Origin: Ktedonobacteraceae bacterium
GTDB lineage: Bacteria; Chloroflexota; Ktedonobacteria; Ktedonobacterales; Ktedonobacteraceae
DNA: 6,617 nt
Assembly (NCBI GenBank): GCA_017354095.1
Contig: JAFMRP010000266.1
Coordinates: 1 to 6,617 of the forward strand
Direction of reading: 5' to 3'
How positions within the stretch are numbered: the first letter of the stretch is position 1; every line of letters begins with the position of its first letter. The translations under genes and the position numbers were made by a program. A model generated the notes under the pieces. That model worked only from the letters and a program-made list of their open reading frames with translations. It was not told the origin of the DNA and ran no database searches. Positions 1-4,721 of this stretch are shown piece after piece.

Positions 1-324
1 GCAGCTGGCGCAACTGGTCTGAGCGCCTGTGATCTGGGGCGCTGGTGTGCGCATATCATGGCCGCAGTTGGTGCAGAAGGTTGTCGCGGTGGGTATGGTA
101 GCCTGACATGCGGGACAGGTTTGGTTTACGGGTGGTGGGGGAGGAGCCATCTGGGCGTGGGGAGCGTTGAGGGATGTGCCACAATGCATGCAAAACGCCG
201 CGCCAGGGGTGATTTCCCCGTTACAATGAGGACAGGTTGAAGTTGGACGCGCTACGGCGGTCCCGCACTGCGGGCAGAATTTCTTGCCGGTGATATCGCT
301 ACCGCATCTGCTACAGTTGGCCAT
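1..324 (-). CDS. Multi-zinc-ribbon protein, N-terminal part (runs off the left edge)
   Basis: The open frame reads leftward from an ATG at 324 with no stop to base 1, giving 108 residues; the C-terminus lies outside the window. CxxC knuckles occur at residues 4-7, 17-20, 31-34, 45-48, 70-73, 84-87 and 105-108. That makes three complete four-cysteine ribbons and the start of a fourth. Ribbons 1 and 2 are close together; a linker containing five prolines (61-65) separates ribbons 2 and 3. Ribbons of the CPxCG..FCxxCG type (double-zinc-ribbon, DZANK-like) bind structural zinc and often sit at the N-terminus of bacterial proteins with a membrane, FHA or kinase module behind them; that module, if present, is not visible. 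No signal peptide is seen. The start is supported by GGAGGA at 335-340, 10 nt upstream. The fold is clear; the function is unknown. Confidence 0.85.
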   Translation of the reverse strand, partial: MANCSRCGSDITGKKFCPQCGTAVARPTSTCPHCNGEITPGAAFCMHCGTSLNAPHAQMAPPPPPVNQTCPACQATIPTATTFCTNCGHDMRTPAPQITGAQTSCASC

Positions 325-375
325 GAGAGAAAGATCCTCCTGATGGTTACATTTGCCACTCTTCTTTGTAGACGT

Positions 376-404
376 AGTCTAGCACACTTTCTCCAATGAG
401 TCGA
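376..404 (-). promoter_or_regulatory. Candidate promoter of the zinc-ribbon gene, with an overlapping palindrome
   Basis: On the minus strand TCGACT (399-404) and TAGACT (376-381) are 17 bp apart, and the -10 is preceded by TGC, an extended -10. Each hexamer matches the sigma-70 consensus at four of six positions. Initiation would fall near 369, giving a leader of about 45 nt before the ATG at 324. An inverted repeat, TAGAC-N3-GTCTA (369-381), covers the -10 and the expected start site, where a repressor would block it. The 439-530 repeat array begins about 35 bp further upstream. Confidence 0.4.
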
Positions 405-438
405 GGGATGAGAGGCTTTTGCCAAAACTCGTACCGGA

Positions 439-530
439 AAGCTCCACCAAGCTCCACAGCCGCCTGTGGAGCCGATGTAGAAGTTCCACACAAGTTCCAC
501 CAAGCTCCACACAAGCTCCACAAGTTCCAC
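439..530. repeat. Array of AAGYTCCAC repeats (iteron-like or operator array)
   Basis: Seven direct copies of AAG(C/T)TCCAC start at 439, 449, 481, 492, 502, 513 and 522. One inverted copy, GTGGAGC, lies at 466-472. The steps are 10 bp, then 11, 10, 11 and 9 within the block 481-530, close to one helical turn, so the same face of the DNA is presented each time. Copies with CTCC and TTCC are mixed. The copy at 449 and the inverted copy form a perfect 9-bp hairpin, GCTCCACAG (451-459) with CTGTGGAGC (464-472), around a 4-nt loop. The array lies between the end of the helicase gene and the promoter of the zinc-ribbon gene. Helically phased short repeats are typical of plasmid iterons and cooperative operators. 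Which applies here cannot be decided from the sequence. Confidence 0.75.
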
Positions 531-707
531 AGAGGTCTCCCAGTGCGATCGCGCTATACATTGTGGGAAAAAGAGGAAGAAGGCACGGGCGGGCAACCTC
601 AAGGGCCCCGCCCCTTGCCCCTACAGATCCGGCGCCGCTATCCCACAAATTTTCCCTGGCAGGTCTCGTGCAGAAACACGAGACCGATACAGGTGATTTT
701 TTCATGG
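531..707. other. Gene-free GC-rich spacer with hairpins
   Basis: No credible gene is seen. GCGATCGC, a perfect 8-bp palindrome, lies at 545-552. At 591-620 GGGCAA (591-596) can pair with TTGCCC (615-620), or alternatively CAAGGG (600-605) with CCCTTG (612-617). The stretch resembles the dispersed intergenic repeats common in large bacterial genomes, though I see no second full copy in this window. Confidence 0.5.
662..685. terminator. Perfect 9-bp hairpin downstream of the helicase gene; possible terminator
   Basis: GGTCTCGTG (662-670) and CACGAGACC (677-685) pair perfectly around a 6-nt loop, 22 bp beyond the helicase stop codon (708-710). In the direction of helicase transcription no U-tract follows, so a standard intrinsic terminator is doubtful. 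On the other strand a T6 run (697-702) begins 12 nt after the stem. A role in ending or protecting the helicase transcript is inferred from position. Confidence 0.4.
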
Positions 708-2345
708 CTAATACCTGCTGGTATCGCCAGGATACTGGTATGGGGAAGGTGGGCGGAAGAACGGTTCCATCGATTCGAGGGGGAGAGAGGATTCATGGGA
801 AGAATGCGTGGTGATGCCGGGATAATCGTGAGCGTGCTGCGCGCCGTTGGTGCGCGGAGTGGCCTTAGATTTGGGTTTGAGGGCCAGGCCCCGGTAGACA
901 TTGCAGGTGCGAGTACGTTCGCGTTTGAAGCCACGGGCGGCGAGCTGGCGAAAAAACTGGTGTTCGGAAAGCGGGGGGATGTGGGCGTCGGTGGCCCAGG
1001 TGTAATAGTCGCGATAGATCTCGCGGGCGGGTGTGGTGAAGTCCTCGCCGAGATCGAAACGGTCGGTGAGGTAGTCGGCCAGCCGGTCCTGGCTGTCGCG
1101 ATAGGTGGTGATGGCCTGGATGACGCGTGGGGGTTCGGGCATGCCGTACTGTCGCCAGAGCAGGCAGCCCTGCACGAGCCAGGCCAGGATGGCCTGGGCA
1201 TCCTTCTGGAACTGCTCCGAAAGGGTGCGATTTTCGCGATTCTCGAAGGAGACGGTGAAGGGTAAGAGCTTGAGTCGGCGCCAGATGGCCGGGGTCTGTT
1301 CGGTGATGCGCGGCAGGTGGTTGGTGGCCAGCCACAGCTTGCACGTTGGATTCCAGGGCTGAGGTGGATCGCCTGGCCGGTTGGGCAGCAGGAAGAGCGG
1401 TTCCCCACTAGCAAGGCGTTTGAGCGTGCTCAGGTTCAGCAGCTGGTCTTCAGTCGTTTCGGTGAGCAGCAGCAGGCGGCGGCCCGTAAAGGTCGAAGCA
1501 TTCATGCGCAAGTCGGTCAGGGCACGCGAATGCAGCAGGGCGGTTACCGGCAGGCGCAGGACATAGTCGCCCAGCGCATAGGCCAGCGCTTCCAGGAAGG
1601 TGGTTTTGCCGTTGTGGCCGGTGCCGTGCAGCAGGAAGAAGGCATCTTGCTGGGTGCTGCCCGTCAGGCTATAGCCGGCGGCTACCTGCAGGTAGCGGCG
1701 ATATTCGGGATCATTCTCCAGGCAGGCCTCGATAAAGGAGGTCCACTGAGGAGAGCGGGCCTCCGGATCGTAGGCGATGGGGCAGCAGCGGGTCAGCAGG
1801 TGCGCCGGATCGTGCGGGCTCAGTTTACCCGTCAGCAGATCCACGGTACCATTCTCCACATTGAGCAAGAGGGGATGGCGGTCGAAGTCGGTGGGCAGGG
1901 CGCGCACCGACTCATCCTGGCTGGCCAGGTCGAGCATGGCCTGGATGTGGGTCAGGGAAGTCGAGCGCTGGGCGTGCTCCACGAGTTGCTGAGCACGCGC
2001 CCGCTGGTTGGTGGGAAGCGCGGCGGCTTCGTCGTGGTAGTGGGTGGCGATGGTATGACGAGCCAGGGAGAGGACCTGGTCGGTGGCGTTGGGCAGCCAG
2101 CGGCGGCCATCCCAGAGCAGCCAGCCCCAACCGGGGACGAATTTGAGGTGGGAGCCGTGCACGGAGAGAAAGCCTTTGGCGTTGTTGAGATCGGTGAGCT
2201 GTTGTTGCTTGCTGGTTGTGCTGTTGGTATCGTTATCTGACATTGTGCTAGTTCCTTTCTTGTTTTGGGTTGTGGGTGTGCTGCCGGTTTGATTGGCCTG
2301 GCCGGCGTCAGGAGTGGGTTTGGAATTGGTGGTGTTATCTAGCAT
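708..2345 (-). CDS. Phage/plasmid-type D5_N plus SF3 helicase (P4-family 'primase' C-terminal type)
   Basis: 545 residues from ATG 2345. Residues 1-50 are a Thr/Asn/Ser/Gln-rich low-complexity tail. The D5_N region covers about 55-235, with the family-typical PGWGWLLWDGRRW and NVENGTVDLLTG segments. An SF3 helicase core follows: Walker A GTGHNGKTT (241-249), Walker B-like LLLLTE ending at Glu296, motif C with Asn342 in LATN, and arginine-finger candidates Arg356/357 (WRR). A winged-helix region like the poxvirus D5 C-terminal domain covers about 422-490, then a polar tail. Such proteins form ring helicases that open replication origins of phages, plasmids and satellites. No AEP or TOPRIM primase domain is visible, so 'primase' would be a misnomer. 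GAAAGGA stands 9 nt before this ATG. A second in-frame ATG at 2243 has the same GAAAGGA at the same distance and would give 511 residues. No integrase, capsid or Rep gene is in view, so it may be a remnant or a small element. Confidence 0.88.
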   Translation of the reverse strand: MLDNTTNSKPTPDAGQANQTGSTPTTQNKKGTSTMSDNDTNSTTSKQQQLTDLNNAKGFLSVHGSHLKFVPGWGWLLWDGRRWLPNATDQVLSLARHTIATHYHDEAAALPTNQRARAQQLVEHAQRSTSLTHIQAMLDLASQDESVRALPTDFDRHPLLLNVENGTVDLLTGKLSPHDPAHLLTRCCPIAYDPEARSPQWTSFIEACLENDPEYRRYLQVAAGYSLTGSTQQDAFFLLHGTGHNGKTTFLEALAYALGDYVLRLPVTALLHSRALTDLRMNASTFTGRRLLLLTETTEDQLLNLSTLKRLASGEPLFLLPNRPGDPPQPWNPTCKLWLATNHLPRITEQTPAIWRRLKLLPFTVSFENRENRTLSEQFQKDAQAILAWLVQGCLLWRQYGMPEPPRVIQAITTYRDSQDRLADYLTDRFDLGEDFTTPAREIYRDYYTWATDAHIPPLSEHQFFRQLAARGFKRERTRTCNVYRGLALKPKSKATPRTNGAQHAHDYPGITTHSSHESSLPLESMEPFFRPPSPYQYPGDTSRY

Positions 2346-2410
2346 AACGAGATGTCCTTTCATCGAGATGGGAGGCGAGCTGCTCATCCGTTGGATGAAA
2401 GACGAGCGGG

Positions 2411-2445
2411 CTCGCCTGTGCAACATTTTTTCGCCAGGTGGCGAG
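2411..2445 (-). promoter_or_regulatory. Competing hairpins in the helicase mRNA leader
   Basis: In the minus-strand transcript the segment CTCGCC (2445-2440) can pair with either of two partners: GGCGA (2435-2431), using its last five bases and leaving a 4-nt loop, or GGCGAG (2416-2411) further downstream. The two pairings exclude each other. They lie in the leader between the promoter (2584-2612) and the start codon at 2345. An attenuation role is inferred; no U-tract follows either hairpin. Confidence 0.3.
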
Positions 2446-2484
2446 ATGAGAATAGGACAGTGGGATGGGTACTTCTGAGCAGGT

Positions 2485-2505
2485 CTTGTATTACTGCTCT
2501 ACAAG
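2485..2505. promoter_or_regulatory. Inverted repeat downstream of the helicase promoter; operator candidate
   Basis: CTTGTA (2485-2490) and TACAAG (2500-2505) are perfect inverted 6-mers separated by 9 bp, in the helicase leader. Closer to the promoter lie a second inverted pair, ATAGCT (2539-2544) with AGCTAT (2555-2560), and the 8-bp palindrome TCGTACGA (2569-2576), which sits just after the -10. A cluster of dyads here suggests repressor control, as is common for element replication genes. Confidence 0.35.
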
Positions 2506-2583
2506 GTGATATCTATGAGAAACGCACTGCAAGGGACGATAGCTATGGTAATGAGCTATAATCCATATTCGTACGATAGTGAT

Positions 2584-2612
2584 AGTATAACACAAGATAG
2601 CGCATTTTTCAA
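2584..2612 (-). promoter_or_regulatory. Sigma-70-type promoter of the helicase gene
   Basis: On the minus strand TTGAAA (2607-2612) and TATACT (2584-2589) are separated by exactly 17 bp, and TGT precedes the -10, making it an extended -10. Both hexamers match the consensus at five of six positions or close to it. The surroundings are AT-rich. Transcription would start near 2577, leaving a leader of about 230 nt. Confidence 0.7.
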
Positions 2613-2802
2613 GTAATATGCATTGAATTGTTTTATATTAGTTGAATTCGATTTAAATGGTTAATGTGATGTTTTGGGGGTGATTATGTTTTTGGTAGAA
2701 GGATGTAGTGCTGTGTGAGATAAAGGAAGACAAACAAATTGAAGGTGCCATGAGCTCCTGCAATCCTTGCGAGAGAGGGCTATTTTGTAGTAGGATAGAC
2801 GT
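2613..2802. other. AT-rich spacer between the divergent helicase and OmdA-type genes
   Basis: This 190-bp stretch is much richer in A and T than the flanking genes and holds no convincing gene. TTGCGA (2767-2772), 18 bp, then TAGGAT (2791-2796) is a weak plus-strand promoter candidate. It would start transcription at or next to the ATG at 2803, giving a leaderless mRNA. The evidence is thin. Confidence 0.35.
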
Positions 2803-3123
2803 ATGACGATGACCAACAATGACATCTCCGGTGGTGTTGTCCACGAATTGCCAGAGGACTTACGGAACACCCTCGCTTCTGATGCGGAGGCGCGAGCGAT
2901 ATGGGAGGATCTGACGTCTCTTGCGCGCAATGAATGGATATGCTGGGCGATCTCTGTGAAAAAACCAGAAACCAGAAGGCAGCACGTTGAAAGAGTGCGC
3001 ACCCAACTCAAAGAGGGCATGCGCCGACCTTGCTGCTGGTATGGCTGTATTCATCGCCCGGACAAGACGATAAGCCCGTCTGTGCAGTGGGTGCTCGATA
3101 AGCAATCTAAAAAGTCATCATAA
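2803..3123 (+). CDS. YdeI/OmpD-associated (OmdA-type) family protein
   Basis: 106 residues. The segments HELPEDLRNTLASDAEAR, ARNEWICWAISVKKPETR and RRPCCWYGCIHR are typical of the YdeI/OmpD-associated (OmdA) family as I know it: a helical domain of 60-80 residues with the conserved 'LP.dl..aL..d..a...w..L....r.ewi.wi..akkpeTR..Ri' pattern, here at about residues 13-80. Relatives have been linked to bacteriocin or peptide resistance, but the molecular role is unknown. No signal peptide or membrane segment is seen, so it is probably cytoplasmic. Two nearby ATGs (2803 and 2809) are possible starts. Only a weak AGGAT (2792-2796) lies upstream of 2803, 6 nt away. It converges with the DUF1801 gene, with 7 bp between the stop codons. 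Confidence 0.82.
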   Translation: MTMTNNDISGGVVHELPEDLRNTLASDAEARAIWEDLTSLARNEWICWAISVKKPETRRQHVERVRTQLKEGMRRPCCWYGCIHRPDKTISPSVQWVLDKQSKKSS

Positions 3124-3130
3124 TTGATGG

Positions 3131-3526
3131 CTACTTTGCTTTTGACTTGTTCAGCCCCACAGCTTCCAGAATGAGTGCTTTTAACGCGGCTTCATTGATG
3201 GGATCACCTTCGTGAAAGTCGATAGCACGAACCGTCTTGCTATCCAGGCGCGTGTTAAAGAGCTGGTGCGGATCTTTCATCTGAACACCCTTGGGGAATG
3301 TCAACCTTACGGCGTTCTTGAGGGTATCGCACAAGCAGAGTATTCCATCATGAGACCACACGGGGACTCCCTCGGGCCTTGAGGGCTTTTTCCACTTCAC
3401 TTCTTCAACTAAGGCAGGGTCAGCTTGCTTGATCAAAGCGCGCAGCCGTGACAACATCTTACCCCGCCAATCATCATACTTTTTGATTATGGCATCTATT
3501 TGCCGAGCAGCAGATATGTCTTCCAT
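3131..3526 (-). CDS. DUF1801 (YdhG-like) domain protein
   Basis: 131 residues, about the length of a single DUF1801 domain. Recognisable parts are the N-terminal helix YDDWRGKMLSRLRALIKQAD, VEEVKWKKPSRPEGVPVWSHDG in the middle, the strand NAVRLTFPKG and the C-terminal DFHEGDPINEAALKALILEAV. Family members share the 'EeikWg.P.f...g.' and 'v.l.F.rGa.l.dp..ll...' patterns. The biochemical function is not established; the protein looks soluble and cytoplasmic. The start at 3526 has AGGAG at 3540-3544, a somewhat long 13 nt upstream. A TATAAT extended -10 lies just beyond. DUF1801 is found fused to an OmdA domain in YdeI-type proteins, so its position tail-to-tail with an OmdA-type gene is suggestive of a shared process. 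Confidence 0.85.
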   Translation of the reverse strand: MEDISAARQIDAIIKKYDDWRGKMLSRLRALIKQADPALVEEVKWKKPSRPEGVPVWSHDGILCLCDTLKNAVRLTFPKGVQMKDPHQLFNTRLDSKTVRAIDFHEGDPINEAALKALILEAVGLNKSKAK

Positions 3527-3560
3527 TATGGATCTCTTTCTCCTATAGAGTTGCTACAGC

Positions 3561-3569
3561 ATTATATCA
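3561..3569 (-). promoter_or_regulatory. Extended -10 promoter of the DUF1801 gene
   Basis: On the minus strand TGA (3567-3569) directly precedes a perfect TATAAT (3561-3566). No good -35 is present at 17 bp, as is usual for extended -10 promoters. The start point would be near 3554, giving a short leader of about 28 nt that contains the AGGAG. Confidence 0.55.
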
Positions 3570-3756
3570 TTGCCATCTTTACTGGTGGTTTGAAAGATAA
3601 CCTGGCTCATGGGGTTGGCAACTCGGTTCACGGCAAAGCTCGTTTGCTCTTCTCAAAGCATACCAATTTCCTATAGTAATCTTTTCAATTGAGGGGATGA
3701 CGAGGGCTGCCTCAGAGGCAGCCCCTGGGAATTTTGCGCGGCGTGGTGGTATTGAT
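3570..3756. other. Spacer between the membrane-protein and DUF1801 genes
   Basis: No gene is seen. Apart from the hairpin at 3704-3724 and the DUF1801 promoter at its right-hand side in transcription terms, the stretch shows no recognisable signal. Confidence 0.4.
3704..3724. terminator. Strong 9-bp hairpin after the membrane-protein gene
   Basis: GGGCTGCCT (3704-3712) and AGGCAGCCC (3716-3724) pair perfectly around a 3-nt loop, about 32 bp beyond the stop codon of the membrane-protein gene (3757-3759). No U-tract follows in that direction. On the plus strand TTTT follows after 7 bp. It may end or stabilise the membrane-protein transcript. Confidence 0.5.
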
Positions 3757-4188
3757 TTATGCTTTGGCCGGTCTGGGTCTTTTACGGAACATCACTTTGA
3801 AGAGGTGGGCTACCAGGATTGAGAGCACGGCGCCGATGAAGGAGGTGATGATCGGGACGTGGGTTGTGGGGATGCTGAAATCCTGGTTCCAGGTGAGTGG
3901 TATGAAGGTGATGAAGATCCAGATACCGATCAGCGCGATGAGGAAGCCGCCCAGGAAGCCGCCGGGAGTGGTCTGGTGGGCGAGTTTCTCAACGAGGACG
4001 GTGGCGATCACTGAGATGCCGAGGATTACGAGAAAGTCGACCAGGTTATAGGTTATTGTGTATCCCGCGACTGAGACGGTGATGGAAAGGAAGTCGGATA
4101 AGGCTCTACTTTTGCCGATGTCGATGGCCAGGGTAAACAAACCGGAGCCGATGTTGAGATTCAGAGTAAACAGATCAGCGAGAGGCAT
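3757..4188 (-). CDS. Small integral membrane protein, three predicted membrane segments
   Basis: 143 residues. Hydrophobic segments lie at about 48-69 (LVDFLVILGISVIATVLVEK), 77-98 (GGFLGGFLIALIGIWIFITF) and 111-134 (VPIITSFIGAVLSILVAHLF). A basic tail (RKRPRPAKA) follows, probably on the cytoplasmic side. The N-terminal 45 residues alternate polar and hydrophobic residues (LFTLAIDIG, SITVSVAGYTITY) and look like beta strand. The glycine-rich second segment and overall size recall the GlsB/YeaQ/YmgE (transglycosylase-associated) stress proteins, but I do not see enough to assign it there. The start is well supported by AAAGGAG with 7 nt to the ATG. Function unknown. Confidence 0.75.
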   Translation of the reverse strand: MPLADLFTLNLNIGSGLFTLAIDIGKSRALSDFLSITVSVAGYTITYNLVDFLVILGISVIATVLVEKLAHQTTPGGFLGGFLIALIGIWIFITFIPLTWNQDFSIPTTHVPIITSFIGAVLSILVAHLFKVMFRKRPRPAKA

Positions 4189-4405
4189 CCGTATTCTCCT
4201 TTATGGGCTGGCCTTCAGGTCCAGCGAAAGGGTTTGTATACGTCAGCACATTCTACCGGTGTAGCACTCAGTTGATTTTCTTTTGCAGGGTGTGCGTGCA
4301 AGCTCTTCAGATAGCTTCCTTTGTATCACGGATAAGTTACCCGTTGAGTTTCAGCGATGGGGAAAGCAGGGCTTTCCAATGTTCCCACCTCGCCGCCCTC
4401 TTGTC

Positions 4406-4452
4406 CAGACGGTCAACGGCGCTGGCGCGCCTGGCTTCGCCCAGATCGTCTG
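4406..4452 (+). repeat. Three-way-junction structured repeat, copy 1
   Basis: Outer stem P1 pairs CAGACGGTC (4406-4414) with GATCGTCTG (4444-4452), nine pairs including one G-T wobble (4412/4446). Inner stem P2 is GGCGC (4418-4422) with GCGCC (4427-4431) around TGGC. P3 is GGC (4433-4435) with GCC (4439-4441) around TTC. The linkers are AAC, T and CA. Flanking TCTT (4399-4402) and AAGG (4454-4457) can add four more pairs beyond an internal loop. The wobble pairs fit folding of the plus strand rather than the minus strand. Confidence 0.75.
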
Positions 4453-4520
4453 CAAGGAATCGCCTACGGCGGCTCGCAAAAAGAAAAAAGGGGATTCTGG
4501 GGACACCCCCGGCTCTTATT

Positions 4521-4567
4521 CTGACTGCCAACGACGCGGGCGCGTCTAGCTTCGCTCAGGCAGTCAG
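4521..4567 (+). repeat. Three-way-junction structured repeat, copy 2
   Basis: It has exactly the same length and layout as the copy 115 bp to the left. P1 is CTGACTGCC (4521-4529) with GGCAGTCAG (4559-4567), fully Watson-Crick. P2 is GACGC (4533-4537) with GCGTC (4542-4546) around GGGC. P3 is AGC (4548-4550) with GCT (4554-4556) around TTC. The linkers AAC, T and CA are identical to copy 1. Flanking TCTT (4514-4517) and AAGG (4569-4572) are also kept. Confidence 0.75.
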
Positions 4568-4582
4568 AAAGGAAGTGCCCCG

Positions 4583-4604
4583 GCAGGGACGCTGCGCTCC
4601 CTGC
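4583..4604. repeat. Intergenic hairpin beside the structured repeats
   Basis: GCAGGGA (4583-4589) pairs perfectly with TCCCTGC (4598-4604), and the inner GC (4591-4592) can pair with GC (4596-4597). No T-run follows, so it is not an intrinsic terminator. It may belong to the same repeat mosaic. Confidence 0.5.
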
Positions 4605-4721
4605 ACCCTCGCTTTGCACGAGACCTGGAGAGCCCTGGGGGAAAGGGTGAGGGGAGATGTGCTGGAGGAGAATATGTTAATGTTTTATAGGTAAATTATA
4701 GTATGTCGAGGGATGATGAAG

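Larger units (their letters stand above)
4189..4721. other. 530-bp gene-free region with a mosaic of structured repeats
   Basis: Possible open frames here have no credible start signal or domain. Going right, the region holds two three-way-junction repeats (4406-4452 and 4521-4567). Between them are a CGCC-TAC-GGCG hairpin (4461-4471), an A-rich run (about 4478-4489) and a GGGG-ACA-CCCC hairpin (4499-4509). Another hairpin follows at 4583-4604. The last 45 bp turn AT-rich and should contain the promoter of the WYL regulator, with TATAGT at 4697-4702 as a weak candidate lacking a clear -35. Confidence 0.6.

Noticed and set aside
439..530. CRISPR array
   Set aside because: The units are 9-10 bp with almost no spacers, far too short for CRISPR repeats, and no cas gene is present.
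439..648. DnaA-box cluster of a chromosomal-type origin
   Set aside because: The TTCCACA units differ from TTATCCACA at three positions, and the two TCCCACA-like sites nearby also do not match exactly. No dnaA or dnaN gene is visible.
396..1265. Long plus-strand open frame of 289 codons
   Set aside because: Much of it is antisense to the helicase gene, whose motifs are clear on the other strand. It has no Shine-Dalgarno signal and no recognisable domain; long antisense frames are common in GC-rich genes.
1317..2240. Plus-strand open frame of 307 codons opposite the helicase gene
   Set aside because: Fully antisense to the well-supported helicase, low-complexity in composition (rich in Gly, Gln, Val and Ala) and without family motifs.
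2557..2562. Plus-strand TATAAT as a promoter
   Set aside because: No suitable -35 or extended -10 precedes it, and the next plus-strand gene starts about 240 bp downstream.
4406..4567. Integron attC sites
   Set aside because: AAC follows the first arm, but the RYYYAAC and GTTRRRY core sites are not met, and no integrase or cassette genes are seen.
4406..4567. tRNA or tRNA-like genes
   Set aside because: The 47-nt element has three short stems, no acceptor/T-arm signature and no anticodon arm of standard length.
4203..4694. Plus-strand open frame of 163 codons in the structured intergenic region
   Set aside because: It runs through the paired repeats in a frame not shared by both copies, has no start signal and no domain. 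Changes between the copies follow base pairing, not codons.
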